Below are positions 43,531 to 55,300 of a stretch of 64,000 nucleotides of DNA, in pieces. Position numbers and translations under genes: made by a program. This stretch comes from Setophaga petechia (Eukaryota; Chordata; Aves; Passeriformes; Parulidae): the NCBI GenBank assembly GCA_024362935.1, contig JANCRA010000177.1, forward strand, positions 1-64,000. Direction: 5' to 3'. Every line of letters begins with the position of its first letter. The first letter of the stretch is position 1. The notes below the pieces were generated by a model, which was not told where the DNA came from, did not search any database, and saw only the letters and a program-made list of their open reading frames with translations.

Positions 43531-45370
43531 ATCCGGGCTCAGGAGTCTGCTGGGCTGGGGGAGTTGTCAAGGCAGCCCCAAGTGGAGACGCTTTTGGTGC
43601 TGCAGGCACCTGACAGCACCTGCCTGGGGAAGCTCCTCTGGCCACCCACAGCAACCAATTCCTGTTCCCAAGCAGCAACTCCCACCGTCCTCCTCTGAAG
43701 CCCAGAGAGTGAGGGAACAGCTGCCCTCAGCCCTGTCCTTTACTGCACCCCAATTCTCATGGAATGTCCCCCCTCGGAGAGAAACTCCCAGAGAACAGAA
43801 GTGCCACCAGATCCCCTCCTCCCCTGAGCTTGGACACTTCTTTTGTTTCTGAAGGCCCCAGTCCATCAGAGCAGTGGTATTGCTCTGACAGCTGGGACAC
43901 CAGCAGGGGATCACCCCACGTTGCCCGGTGTGCACCAGGCTCAACAAGGTCTGCTTCCCCCCTGATTCCACCAGGCCTCTTCCCTTGGCTGTGGTTTTGC
44001 TGGATAGTGGGTCAGGACAGTGAGAATCTCCTTCATCCATTCATTCACTATTTAGGGTGCTGCAGACACTTCCTCAGTTTCTCTCCAAGATGACCTCAGA
44101 AAACCAATGACATCACAGCTCTTGTCCATCTGGTCAAGAATCCCCCACGAGGGCACTCTGCTCTCTGCTGCGAGGGCACAAAGCAGAAAAACCCCTGAGG
44201 AAAATCTTCCCCTTGGGCCCTGTGCCTCCTTGGGTGAGTTCCAGAGCAAACAGTCAAGGCAGTGACCTGAAATGTTTTCCCAGCTGAGCCATAAAACTTC
44301 TCTGATGGATCCACATTGTCCCTGGGGAAAAAGATCTGCAGAAGCCTTCACTAATGCTCCGGAATGTTAAACAGGAATCACAGCCATGGACAGCTCTCAG
44401 GAACCACTTCACCGTGGATTTTCCTTCCTGGAAAGCCCAAGATGTCTGAATGTCTTCCTGGTGCCTCAGGGCCTGGGTAAACACGGCTTGTCAGAGAGGC
44501 TGGCAGGGCACCAACACCCCTCCTCCTGATAGGGCACCTCTGTTACCCCAATTAGCTCCGAGTGGCTGCCTGGGGACAGGTGCCCACTTCCCCATGTCCC
44601 TGGGATGGGCACATCCTGCTCAGGGCCAGTGCTGGCCTGGGCCCAGAGCCAGGGCCATGACCCAGGTGCTCTGGGAGGGCTCCATGGCTGCAGGTGAGAC
44701 AGGATGAGGGACAGGGCAGGGCATATTCCCCTCTGGACAGTGCTCTGGGCATGGAGCTTGGTCGGGTTTGGCATTGGCAGGGAAATGGATATTGGGTTGT
44801 GTGGATGTGGGAATTGTCACTCCTGAGCCATTCCCCAGCCCCCAGCCCTGTCTGCAGGTGATCAGCATTGCCCAGTGCCCCCCAGTGTCTGCAGTGACTG
44901 AGATGCCAATCAACCACCTGATCCCATGTCCCTTGTTCCCCTTGTTCTCCCACATGTTGGGTTTGGGGCCGGGCTCAGCTCTGGGCTGTCCCACAGGGGA
45001 AGCTCTGGGAGGGGAGGGGCAGCAGGAGATGGGGGATGTGGCACTGGGGGCTGTTGGAGAATGGATTGTGTTGGGCTGGGGGTTGTCCCCACAGGGTCCC
45101 CAGGTGCCTCTGGCTTCCTTGGCCCCCCAGGTGCCTCCTGGGGGTGTCCCCACAGGGTCCCCAGGTGCCTCTGGCTCCCTTGGCCCCCCAGGTGCCTCCT
45201 GGGCCCTTCCAGGGGCAGCTGCCCCGTGCAGGAAGCTGGAGGGATGCCGGGCAAGGGGGCTGGATCTGCGCCACAGGTGGGGTGGGATGGACACTGTGCC
45301 AGGGCTGGGGGCTGTGCCAAGCCGGGCTTTGGCCTGGGGGCTGGCAGGGAGGGTGCAGGGAGGAGTCCCG
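43531..45370. other. Upstream region of the secreted-peptide gene, no exon recognised
   Basis: Mixed unique DNA. A 61-bp unit (tgtccccacagggtccccag...gtgcctcctgg) is repeated twice at 45084-45205, about 200 bp upstream of the presumed TATA box. Confidence 0.45.
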
Positions 45371-45375
45371 ACAGG

Positions 45376-45383
45376 GATAAAGG
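45376..45383 (+). promoter_or_regulatory. TATA-like box
   Basis: ggataaagg, 50-60 bases before the ATG at 45435. It would place the start of transcription near 45405, giving a short leader (gcctcaggcagcgctgccca...). Confidence 0.5.
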
Positions 45384-45434
45384 TGCTCCTCACCTGCTGC
45401 AGCCTCAGGCAGCGCTGCCCAGAGCCAGAGGAAG

Positions 45435-46940
45435 ATGAAGGTGGCTGTGCTCAGCGTGGCCCTGCTCTTCTCCATCATGCTGTGCCCCCCGGCACAGGCC
45501 AAGGTGAGGCACCAGCCAAACGCTGTCCCCACATCCTGCCCTTTCTGGCCTCCCTTCCCAACCTTTTTGTCCCTCCTCTGTGTCCCATTCAGGGTCCCCA
45601 GGTGCCCTCCCACTAACCATTCCTGAGGCCTTTCCTTCTATGTCCCCCCTCAATCCTTTGCCTTTCTTCCTGGCCACTGCAGAGGGGTACCCCTGTACAA
45701 TTCCCTGACTCACCCCCCACTCCCAGAGCATCTCCCAGTCCCATTGGTTTTGTCTTCACCCGTCCTCATTCTTCTGTCCCCACCAAGCCCCTCCCTTACA
45801 CTCGCATGTCCCTACACCTCAATTCCTTTCTCCTCCCCTGTACCTCACACCCTGCTCCTTCCACACCCCCAGCCCTGTCCCCTGGGCCCTCAACTGACTC
45901 CAAAGTGTCTTTGGGTCTCCTTCCATCTCAAACAGATCTCCTTGGAGGCCCTGAATTCCAATCCCTCTGCCTGCGCCCTGCTCCCTGCACCCGTGTCCCC
46001 CACAGCCCCACAAGGTCCAGTCCAGACCCAGCCTTTGTTCTCCTTTCCAGGCACTCCTGGAAGGAACCCAAGATGATCTCCGGGAGGTGAGTGGGCTGCT
46101 GGCATTAGAGGGCATCCCCTCAGGGAACTGGGGGGCAGTGGTGTCCCCCCATCCCTTGCTGGCACTGGGGACATCCCAGTGACCAGTGAGGTCTCCTGGT
46201 CTCTCTGCAGTTGGATTTAGACAATGTCGTGGTCCTGGAGACGCCTCTGGTGGGTACCACGAGTTCTGCCGCTGTCAGAGCCTCCCCTAGCGTGGCCACC
46301 ACAGCCCAGGCCATCCCAGTCTGTCCCAACACAGCCCAGTGCACCCCTCCTGACAGCCCAGACAATGCCCTGCCCCAGGGCTCCTCCCCAGGGAAGCCTT
46401 TGCCCAGGGCCCTGCTGCATTCCCATCCCTGCCAGCCCAGGACCCCCTGGATGAGCCAGGACGCAGCCCCTGCCCCAGCTGTGCCTCTTGGCCAGGAGCC
46501 CAGTGCTTGTGGGCAGCAGCACAGCAGCTCCTGCACCCCATTGCTCCCACAGCCCCTTCCCCAAGGCCCCCCTGCTCTCCCCTGCCTCCCAGTGCAGCCC
46601 AGTGCCCCTAGTGTGTCTCTAACGCTGCCTCTGTCCCCAGCCCCCTGTGGCTGAAAAGCTGCGGGCTCTCCTGCGGCAGAAGCGCCTGGCTGCCTCTCTG
46701 GATGCCTAGGTGAGCCGTGCCTGCAGGGACAGGGCTGGGGACAAAGCCCATCCATGGCCCAGTGGGCTCCAGAGCTCACGTTCTGGGGTTTGTCTTTTAG
46801 GGTTGGAAGGAGCAGTGTCCTTTTTCCTCTCCAGTGGCATGAGGAGATGATCATCCCTGGAGGAACCCCCTGAACCCTTTGAGCCCTGGGCCATTTCCCC
46901 TGAATATTCAATCATCAAGAATCAATAAACCCTTTGAGCA
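45435..46940 (+). CDS. Small secreted peptide precursor (70 residues), unrecognised
   Basis: Coding exons: 45435-45503, 46051-46086, 46211-46249, 46641-46709; all introns are phase 0 with good GT-AG ends. A 3' untranslated exon starts at 46801 and ends after AATAAA (about 46924). Exon 1 is a signal peptide by itself (MKVAVLSVALLFSIMLC, then PPAQA as a cleavage site). The mature part is acidic then amphipathic: ALLEGTQDDLRE, LDLDNVVVLETPL, then PPVAEKLRALLRQKRLAASL. RQKR fits a furin site and would leave a 7-residue tail; there is no Cys in the mature part. The TAG is the last codon of exon 4, directly before the donor. Complete TATA-to-poly(A) structure and an unbroken frame argue for a real gene. 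I do not recognise the family and give no function. Confidence 0.65.
46923..46929 (+). terminator. Poly(A) signal of the secreted-peptide gene
   Basis: aatcaataaacc within the last exon, followed by a GT-rich stretch (gtgtccgtgtgtgtgtcc) at 46953-46970 typical of a downstream element. Confidence 0.7.
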
Positions 46941-46944
46941 AAGC

Positions 46945-47735
46945 TTTGCTCTGTGTCCGTGTGTGTGTCCATGGGTCTGGATTTCCTCCTTTCCAGTGGT
47001 CCAGGGAAGTGAGGCCATGTCTGGGCTCTGCTGCCTTGACACAGTCTGTGCTTTCCCCCAGACAAATGGTGTGTTGGGAGTTGTGCAGAGTCCAGGGGGA
47101 GTGGGTTGACTAGGGGGGTGGGTGTCCAGGTGGTGAGAAAGGCTGTGGTTCACTGTAAACATGGTAGGAATGGCCTGGGTTTAAAAGAAAAAAAATAAAT
47201 TCAAAACAAGTTTTCTTTTAAAACTTTTTCTCCCTGTGAGAAATGACTGCTCACTTCTCAAAATTTTGAAATGTTTATTAAAACCTTAACAAAAAGTACA
47301 ACAAAATGACTAAATAAGAAAAAAATTACAGCACTGGGAGCCTCAACCACTTGGTGGCTGGTAACCACGTGGCTGGCTCATCCACACAATGGCTGCTCTC
47401 CCTTTTATATCCTTGCTGTTGCAACAGGCAGCCCCAGCTCCTCTCAAAGGCTGTCTGTTGACTCCTGGTCGCTGTCCATTGGTGCAGACTGCTTTCTTGG
47501 AACTGGATTGGAGGTCAGGTGCTGCTAAGCCGTGCCTCTTAGGAACAATCTGCCCTCCCCAAATGCCCGGACTACCAAGATCATCCTGGGATAACAGTGC
47601 TGGCCAGGGGGGACAAATTGCAGGAACATAACTATACATCTGCACAACTTCTCTTAACATACTTATCATGTTCACCCTTTAATTGGGAGAGCCAACCATC
47701 TCATTACTCATCTCTAACACTGTGGCATTCACATT
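46945..47735. other. Intergenic, probably partly ERV-derived
   Basis: tttattaaaaccttaac near 47275 (complement of a poly(A) signal) followed by ggctggctcatccacac and pyrimidine-rich sequence suggests an LTR remnant in minus orientation. No gene. Confidence 0.35.
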
Positions 47736-47739
47736 CTCT

Positions 47740-48110
47740 GAAAAAGTCTGTCTGCCCAGGATTTTTCTCCTGGGAAGCTGAGAAGCGTCAGAGAAAAAGG
47801 AAAACAATTCTTCTCTCATTTGCTTCTCCTGTGCTGTGCTCATGTGCAGAATGTGTTTGGAGATTGTTTACCCACAGGTGATTGTTTGATTGCATTCTGG
47901 TGTGAGTTATTTTGACTTATTGGCCAATTAAGGCCCAGCTGTGTCAAGACTCTGGAAAGAGCTAGGAGTTTTCAGTATTATCTTTTAGACATTCAGTAAG
48001 TATCCTTTCTGTTTTCATTAGTATAGTATGGTATTCTTTAATATAATATAGTATTATAAAGTAATAAATTAGCCTTTTGAGAACATGGAGTGAAATGCAT
48101 CATTCCTGCC
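47740..48110 (+). mobile_element. LTR-like element
   Basis: tttctcctgggaagctgaga, agcgtcagagaaaaagg, gtttacccacaggtgattg and gtaataaattagccttttga: a distant relative of 5471-6122 and 15018-15330, with the poly(A)-type tail at 48061. Confidence 0.55.
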
Positions 48111-48667
48111 TTTGTTGGGCATCCCTGCAAATATAATATAACACCCCCAAAATTCTTGATTTACTCAAAAGAATTTAAATGCCAAAAAAAACTTCATATG
48201 TCAAAAGTATGTTGAAATTATTTATTGGTCCTAAAATTTGTTTCCCTGGCGGGATGGGCCTGCTGGGTCTACCTGTCTACGGGGCACTGCGGGCTGTGGG
48301 GTTTCCTGGGTGAGGGGCCCTACACGGTCACCTGTAATGCCTGGCCACGGTGGGGTAGAGCCACCGCAGTGTCCTGGAAAAGGGCAAGTGGTTCTACCTG
48401 GCTCTGGGGTCATTCTTGGCCACTGGGTCCATTGGCTCCAGCAGGACTTGGGTGAATTTTGGGGTGGGCCAGGTGGATCAGTTGTCCCCAGCCATCCTGA
48501 GAGCTCACCAGGGCTCAGTCGTGTTCGCTGACTCCAGTTTACTGAAGGAACCACTGGTGCCAGCACCACTCCAGGGAAGCCTCACAGCAGAACTGGCACA
48601 GGGCATTGCCCTGGCAGAGGGGCAGGGAAAATGTCTTGGCCATGAGCAGCAGAATGGCAAGAAAGCC

Positions 48668-49740
48668 AGACCTGTTCTGTGTTCCCTTGGTTTCATGGGG
48701 CTCCATAGTGTCACAATGGTGCCTTGGATCCATGGGGCCCCTCAGTGTCATAACGGTGACTTGATTCCATGGGTTCCAGCAGTGTCACAATGGCCCCTTG
48801 ATTACAAGAAAACCTGCAGTGTCACACTGGCCCCTAGGTTCCATGGGGTCCCACAATGTCACAGTGGCCCCCAGGTGTCATAAGGCCCCACAGTGTCACA
48901 ATGATCCTAAGGATTCCCTGAGGCCTTGCAGTGTCACAATGGTCTCCGTGGTTCCCCAGGCCCCACAATGTCACGGGACTCCTCTGTTCCATGAGGTCTG
49001 CAATGTCACAATGGACCTTTGGACCCTGGGGGTTTGCTGTGTCACAATGGTCTCCTGTGGCTCCACAGTGTCACAATGGACCAATGATGATAGGAGGCCA
49101 CTCTGTGTCGCCCTGGAGCTTTGGTTCCATCAGGCCCTGCAGTGTCACAATGGTCTCCTTTGTTTGCCCAGTGTTACAATGGACCACTGATGACATGAGG
49201 CCCTGCAGTGTCACGATGGACCTTTGGTTCCATGCAACCCTGCAGTGTCACAAAGGTCTCTTGGTTTCACAAGGCCCCACAATATCACAATGGTCCCCCC
49301 AGGGTCACAATGGTCTCTGTGATTCCGTGGTGCCCCTCAGTGTCACAATGGCCCCTTGGTTCCATGAGACTGTAAAGTATTTTGTCTTTGCATGGTTCCA
49401 TGAGGCCTTGCAAAGTCACAATGGACCTTTGGTTCCATGGAGTCTCGCAGTGTCACAATGGCCCCTTGATTCCATGACAGCCCAAAGTGTCATAATGGTC
49501 TCCATGGTTCCATGAGGCCCCACGGTGTCACAATGGACCCTTGGTTTGATGGGGCCTCTCAGTGTCACAATGATCCCTACATTCCATGGAGCCACACAGT
49601 GTCAGTACAGTCCCCTTGGTTCCATGAGGCCCAGCAATGTCACAGTGCTCTCCATGATTCCGTGAGGCCCCACAGTGTCACACTGGTCCCTTGGTGTCAC
49701 AGGGCCCCACAGTGTCACAATGGTCCCTTGGTTCCAGGGC
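48668..49740 (-). repeat. Inverted duplication, arm B (minisatellite), right copy, expanded
   Basis: Units ccatgaggccctgcagtgtc and acaatggtcccttggttcc. 48668-49218 and 49530-49610 pair with the left copy in reverse order; about 310 bp between them and about 130 bp at the end are extra units. Many open frames with repeated CHNG are artefacts. Confidence 0.9.
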
Positions 49741-51185
49741 CCTGTGCTGGTGCATTCCCCCCTCCCCTTCTCAGCCTGCCCTGCCAGCTGAGAAATGCTC
49801 CTTGGGGCTCAGCCCTGGCCAACAGCCCCTGGGCTCAGCTCCTCTGCAGCTCATCACAAACACTGTCTGCTGCAGGCACTGCTGCTGCCCAACCAGCTCC
49901 TGGTTCCTTTAGCAGCAGCCCTGGGAGCTGTTTTTGTTCCCTCAGTGGCACAGGATCCCTGTTCTCTTGATGCCAAAGAAAGCTGTTGGTGCCAAGTGCG
50001 GCCAGGATGAACCATTGCTGGGGCTGAAGCCCCTCTCTTGGGGCCCTGCACACAGCGCTCCAAAAGGAGCCCTTGGAGCTCTCCTGGGCCAGCCACTCCC
50101 TCTGAGTGGGGCCTCTCCCAGCCGGGAACTCTCCCGTTTGCTGGACTCGGGGATCCTGAACAACCACAGAGCCTGGGCCAATCCCCCCACTCCTCCAGGC
50201 TCAACCCTTTGCCCGCTGGGGAGATGCCAAAGCATCAGCAGTGAGCATTGCCTGCCCTCAGGGGAATTGCTCACAGGTGCCTTGCACTGACTCTTTGTGT
50301 CTGTGTGCACACAGGAGTGCCTGTGCTGGAGAAATGGGGCAGAAATGCTGCTCTCTGAGGAGTCTGAGTGCCTTGGATAGCTGAGTCAGTCAGGCCTGTA
50401 GGGAAGGTTAAATCACAAGGTGTAAGTGAATTTAAATGCTGCTAAGAGTTGTTCTTTTGCTAAGCTGTTACCTTTAAAATGAGTTATCAGCTAAGCAAAT
50501 TGTAAAGTCTTATTCCTCTGTTAAATTGCAAAGTCATAGGTTTAAGTTAGGTTAAATGCTGTTACGCTTTGCTCTTTTGATAAATTGTGAAGTAGAAAGT
50601 ATCAGTTAAGGTTAAGGTATAAGTTAAGTCCTGTTAAGTCTGAGCTCTGTTAAGCTTTTAGGCCGTATTCCTTTTATCCTTGCCCTCACTGTCCTTGTGT
50701 CACACACACAGAGAGGGACAGTTCTGGGTTAATTTCTGGTTTGATTGCCTGGATTCTGTTTGGTTTTGTTGTTGCTTTGTTTCCCTGGTGAGCCTGAAGT
50801 GTCCAGTCAGGAGCAGAGTGACTCTTGCCAAGGAACTTTGTGCTGCTGTCCCTTAATATTCAATCTGGTTTTTGCTGCTCCCTCGCTGGGGATTTTTTCA
50901 GCGCTCTCAAGGCCTCGTTGGTAGCAGGGTGAAGGAGCCCTGGCCCAGGCTCTGGCCCTGGGGGACACAGGGACGCTGCCGGGGGGGCCCTGTCCCCCTG
51001 TGCCACCCCCAGGGCCCCGGCTCCCCGTCCCCGTGTCAGGCTCTGGGGTCGATCTCGTGGAACATCCTCTGGGGGAGGCTGCGGGGCCGGGGGGACCCAG
51101 GGGGACAGGGGACCCCGCTGAGCACGAGCAGGGTTGGACTGCTCTGGGGGGAGCTGTGAGGGGGGCCGGGGCAGAGTGACCTCCC
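49741..51185. other. Spacer between arms B and A on the right, no gene recognised
   Basis: GC-rich unique DNA to 50330. Then AT-rich degenerate tandem units of about 100 bp (gttaaattgcaaagtcatag, ggtttaagttaggttaaatg) to about 50680, then GC-rich DNA. The left side of the duplication has only 763 bp at this place. Confidence 0.45.
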
Positions 51186-51712
51186 CAGGGACCTCACACA
51201 GCCCCCGTGATGTCACACAGCCCCTGTGATGTCACACAACCCCCGTGATGTCACAATGCCCCTGTGATGTCACACAGCCATCTGTGATGTCACACTGCCC
51301 CTGCGATGTCACACAGCCATCTCTGTGATGTCACACAGCCCCCGTGATGTCACACTGCCCCTATGATGTCACACTACCCCCTGTGATGTCACACTGCCCT
51401 GTGATGTCACAATGCCCTGTGATGTCACACAGCCCCCGTGATGTCACAATGCCCCAGTGATGTCACACAGCCCCTGTGATGTCACAATGCCCCTGTGATG
51501 TCACGCAGCTCTAGTGATGTCACAGAGCCAACTTCATGTCACCCTGTGATATCATACAGCAGTGCTGTGATGTCACAGAAGACTGATGTCATAAAGTCAC
51601 CCTGTAATGTCACAATCTGTTCTGTGCTGTCACAGGCTGCTCAATGATGTTCCACAGCCACCAGGTGATGTCACAACCCACTCTCTGATGCCACAGAGCC
51701 ACCCTCTGTGAT
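51186..51712 (+). repeat. Minisatellite of TGTGATGTCACA units
   Basis: About 20 units of 18-27 bp, cccctgtgatgtcacacagc. Each carries TGTGA-TG-TCACA, an interrupted palindrome close to a CRE/ATF site with a transition in the centre. Units decay towards 51700. Confidence 0.9.
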
Positions 51713-51716
51713 GTTC

Positions 51717-52085
51717 CGACACTCAGTGGGGCTCATTAATGCTTTGAGACACTGAAGGTGTTGAAGGTACTTTGGATTTTCCTTTCCACACTGAGTGTCT
51801 GAGAGGTTTTTGTGCCATCCTGGCCACCAATTCTCTCCTCCAGGGAGTCCATGAGGAGCCTGTGTTGGAGAGGGAGCTCAGTGGGAGCCATGAATGCCTG
51901 GAGACACTTTGGGTGTTTCCTCTGCCTTTGACTCCTGCCAAGATTTGTGCAATCTCCTGCCAGGCCCTGAGGTTCAAGGGCTCAGCTCCAAATGCACAGT
52001 GAGGCTCATGAGGATCAAGCAAGCCCTGACAAACCATGGCTCTGCCTTGATTTCCCTCTGCTCTCTTGTAGTTCATCAGGAATGT
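51717..52085 (-). repeat. Inverted duplication, arm A, right copy
   Basis: Reverse complement of 36222-36595. Left boundary cgacactcagtggggctcat, right boundary near gtagttcatcagg. Confidence 0.88.
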
Positions 52086-52133
52086 TTCTGTAGCGGTTTT
52101 GGTTCACCAATTTGAAATTTCTCATCAATTAGT

Positions 52134-53540
52134 GTGGTGGGTTCAGCGTTGCCTCATTACCAGTGCACTGCCTAGAATATACTTACTATGAGAGAGGATT
52201 AGGAGAAAGGGAAAATAGTCTCAAGACTTTTAAAGGATATAAAGAAAAGTTTATTAATAGTAATAAATATTAAGAGTAATAAGAATCAGAACAAAACTTT
52301 CAGAACATTACTCCTCTCCCTACAACCTTTTCTTTCTTACCGACAATGGAAAGAGACAAAACCTAAAATTTTCAGTCAGTTTACCACCTCTAGAACAGTC
52401 TATCCTCAGTTCTTAGGGAGAGGAGTCTCTCTTTCATGCGATGGTAACTTCTCTACAAGAAAACAGTTCTTTCATGGCTCTCAATTCCCATGAAGAGCAG
52501 CTGCCTTGAAAATCTGCAATTGTGAATCCCTTCAATTTTTTCACACCTTTTCCCAAAGCTGTGTTTATGGGTCATGTGAACTTATGGGGTATTAGTTTAA
52601 AGATGAGCTGTTTAAGAGAAAAGGTTCTCTTCATGTCTTTTTGAAATCATCTTCATCTCTGGGAACAGAGGTCTTCTTCTTCTCTCCCTGAGGGCACAGG
52701 GTCTCATCAGTCTGCTCTCTCTGTTCAAACTTCTCATGGGATCACAGCTACTTCAACATTTGCTTCCTTTAGCATGGAGGCCTTTTCTGAACAACTCATC
52801 TCCTCATACTTTTCAATGTGTTATCGTGAAAAAGAGAGTCTGATGTATCAATTACATTCTTCTGCACAGCTTTACAAGAGGATTTCAGCCCCATCTGGGA
52901 CTCAACTTGCTCTTCAGTGATCTTGGTGTCTTCATGTTGCTCCTGTATGTGCCTGCACTTGGTCCTTTTCTCTCCCTGGAGGGAGGATGGAAGCACTGAA
53001 AGAGTTCATATCTGCCCCGGGGCCTGCAGATGGTTCCGTGACCCCGGCCGGGCTCCGTGCTTGCGGCCGGAGCTGTTTTACGATGGAGGTTTCTGCAGCA
53101 GCTGCGCTGGGGCTGTGTCAGGATGGGCCGCGCTGGGGCAGGGCCAGGATCTCAGCAGCCAGGCCAGAGCACAGCAGCAGCACGGCCGGGGGCCGATGGC
53201 TTCTCCTCGCCCTGCCTGGGGCTTGCGGCTGAACCCCAACGGTGGCAGAATCTTGGCCGAGCCGGCCCGGCCCGGGGCTGCTCCTGGGGCCCGGCGGATC
53301 CTGGCTGGGCCCGGGCTGGCGGCGGGGCAGGGCTCAGCAGTGCCCAGATGTTCCCAACTGCAGCCATGGCCCGGCCCACCTCGGCCCCGCGGCCTCCCCT
53401 GCCCTGCCCGGCAGCTGATGGGGCCTGGCGGGGTCCCTGGGAAGGGGCCCGGCCCCACGGCAGGAGCCGCCCGGCCCGGCCTGGCTGAGACGGGGGCCGG
53501 GTCAGCCTTGTTACCTCGGTGCCAGCCAGAAGGGAAAGAG
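52134..53540 (-). mobile_element. LTR-like sequence with GC-rich end
   Basis: Starts TGTGGTGGGTTCAGCG, with agtttattaatag near 52245 as a complemented poly(A) signal, so minus orientation. The part 53000-53520 is a CpG-rich block. Whether these form one LTR is not certain. No gene is recognised in it. Confidence 0.4.
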
Positions 53541-53546
53541 ATCCTC

Positions 53547-55027
53547 TGTCCTGGTTTGAAAAGGAAGGGAGTTTTTTTGGGATGCTGTGGTTAAACCAAT
53601 AGGAGCTCAGATTTGAATATTGGCACATGGTGTGGCCACTGAGGACATGGATACACCTCTGAGAACACAGGGGGTTAAAAGCAGAGAACTGCCAAGAAAA
53701 CTTTCTTTTGGTTCTGGTGGGTGAAAGAGGTCAGAGCTACCCTGCCCAGCTGCGGGCTGGGCCGGGGAGAGGAAGCCATGGGGCTGGGTGAAGTCGGCCT
53801 GGGCCTTGGACAGAGAGGGGAGGTGAAGGCCCTGCAGGATGGAAGGGTGGAGGAGCACCAAGAGGCAGCAGGCAGCCCCCTGGCCCCCAAGACACAGAGA
53901 GAGAGAGAGCCTGTGCCTATGCTTGTGCCACATTGAAATTTGATATCATGTGCTGGCAGCACAGCTGAAGGAGAAGGGGGGCGTGCAGCAAGGGTGCAGA
54001 GAGAAGGTGCCCGGCAGGGTCAGCATGGGTGCTCTGGACAGGCAGAGCCCGAGATTTAAACTCTTTTCTTGGATGCTGGAAACCTTACAAATACTGATCC
54101 TTCTGGATCTGAATGACAAGAGAGATTGACATGAAATAGAAGAAATGGACAAGTGTGATGAAAGTCCGTGCAAGTGAAAGATATCAGAAGAATTGAGAAA
54201 AATCCGAGGTGGGAAGAGATGATGGAGTGGCCTTTGGCTGGACTTCTCTTGTATAGCCATGGACAGAACCATTGTTCCTGTGACACAGAGACTGCATTTA
54301 CGGGGAGGCAATGCCTTGGAGCCAAGAGAGTGTGGTGTTGTTATGGGAAGGAGTGCGTGAACAGAGGCGATGGGTGAGGAGGGTGGTGGTGCCCTCCATC
54401 TTCAGGGAAGAGAAGATCTCTGCTCTCAAGACGTGTCGGCCCCAGGAGGTGAATTTGGGGGCGACAGGTGTCCCAAAAGTGAGAGACTGTGCTTTTTTTG
54501 GAACTGGGCAAAGCATCCTTAAAAGGGGAACCCTAGAAGCAGCTCTGGTCCATGTGCAGTGGTGAGAGCACTGGGCATGGAAGGAAGATGTCACGATGGC
54601 AAATGTTCTCCGAGCGGTGCCACGAGTGACATGGAAACACAGGAGGTATCAACTGTGTTTCCAGGGGAAGCCTATGGCACAAGAGGGACTCCTCTCCTCT
54701 TGATGAACTGAGAATTGATTATCCAAAGGGTGGTAATGGACTGAGAGCTGGTGGTCTGAGGGGTGGTAACTGAATTGAGAATCCAAGGATTTGTCTTACT
54801 GTGATGTATTGGGAATTTGGTGGGGGAAGGAGGAATGTTTGGAAGGTTTTCATACTGAGTTCTGTGTGTTTCTTTTATATATTGTAAGTTAATAAAGTTT
54901 TTTTTTCCCCTTTTATTCCTAAGCTGGAGCCTGCTTTGCTCTATTCCTGGTCACATCTCACAGCAGACACCAGGGAGAATGTATTTTCATGGGGGCACTG
55001 GCATTGCGCCAGCGTCAAACCGTGACA
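53547..55027 (+). mobile_element. Long solo LTR with 13-bp terminal inverted repeats
   Basis: Starts TGTCCTGGTTTGA and ends TCAAACCGTGACA, which are imperfect inverted ends. gttaataaagtttt (about 54888) is the poly(A) signal about 130 bases from the 3' end. The last 130 bases match the reverse complement of the LTR at 63202. No matching target duplication was found. Confidence 0.7.
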
Positions 55028-55049
55028 CCTTTGTAGCAGATGACTGGCC

Positions 55050-55300
55050 CGTCTGTAACTCAGAGCTCCTCCGCACCACAGGTAAGAGACCCGACCTGGC
55101 AGATACTTGGCACAGGTGGACAAAAATGCTGCCCAATGCTCCAGAGGAACCCCAAGAACTGGACCTGTTGGGGTCCTCCAAGGCCACCTACTGTGTCAAA
55201 TTTTACTTTAGATGTCTGAAAAGCAATTGGCCAGAAATTGACTGGATACAAAACACATACCAAAAAGACATATCAGCAATTAACAATTTTGTGTGACTAT
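55050..55300 (+). pseudogene. Second endogenous retroviral env fragment
   Basis: GKRPDLADTWHRWTKMLPNA, PEEPQELDLLGSSKATYC and following residues match the region of the first env remnant at 42013-42130 (KKPTLVYTWGEKMKILPHAP, QELQ, then LPGSSK-like in another frame). The frame is open to a TGA after NNFV (about 55296). Only this part of SU is preserved. Confidence 0.65.

Noticed and set aside
48668..49740. Regularly spaced repeats resembling a CRISPR array
   Set aside because: Both unit and spacer are repeated, with degenerate units, in a vertebrate genome; it is a minisatellite paired with 37358-37993.
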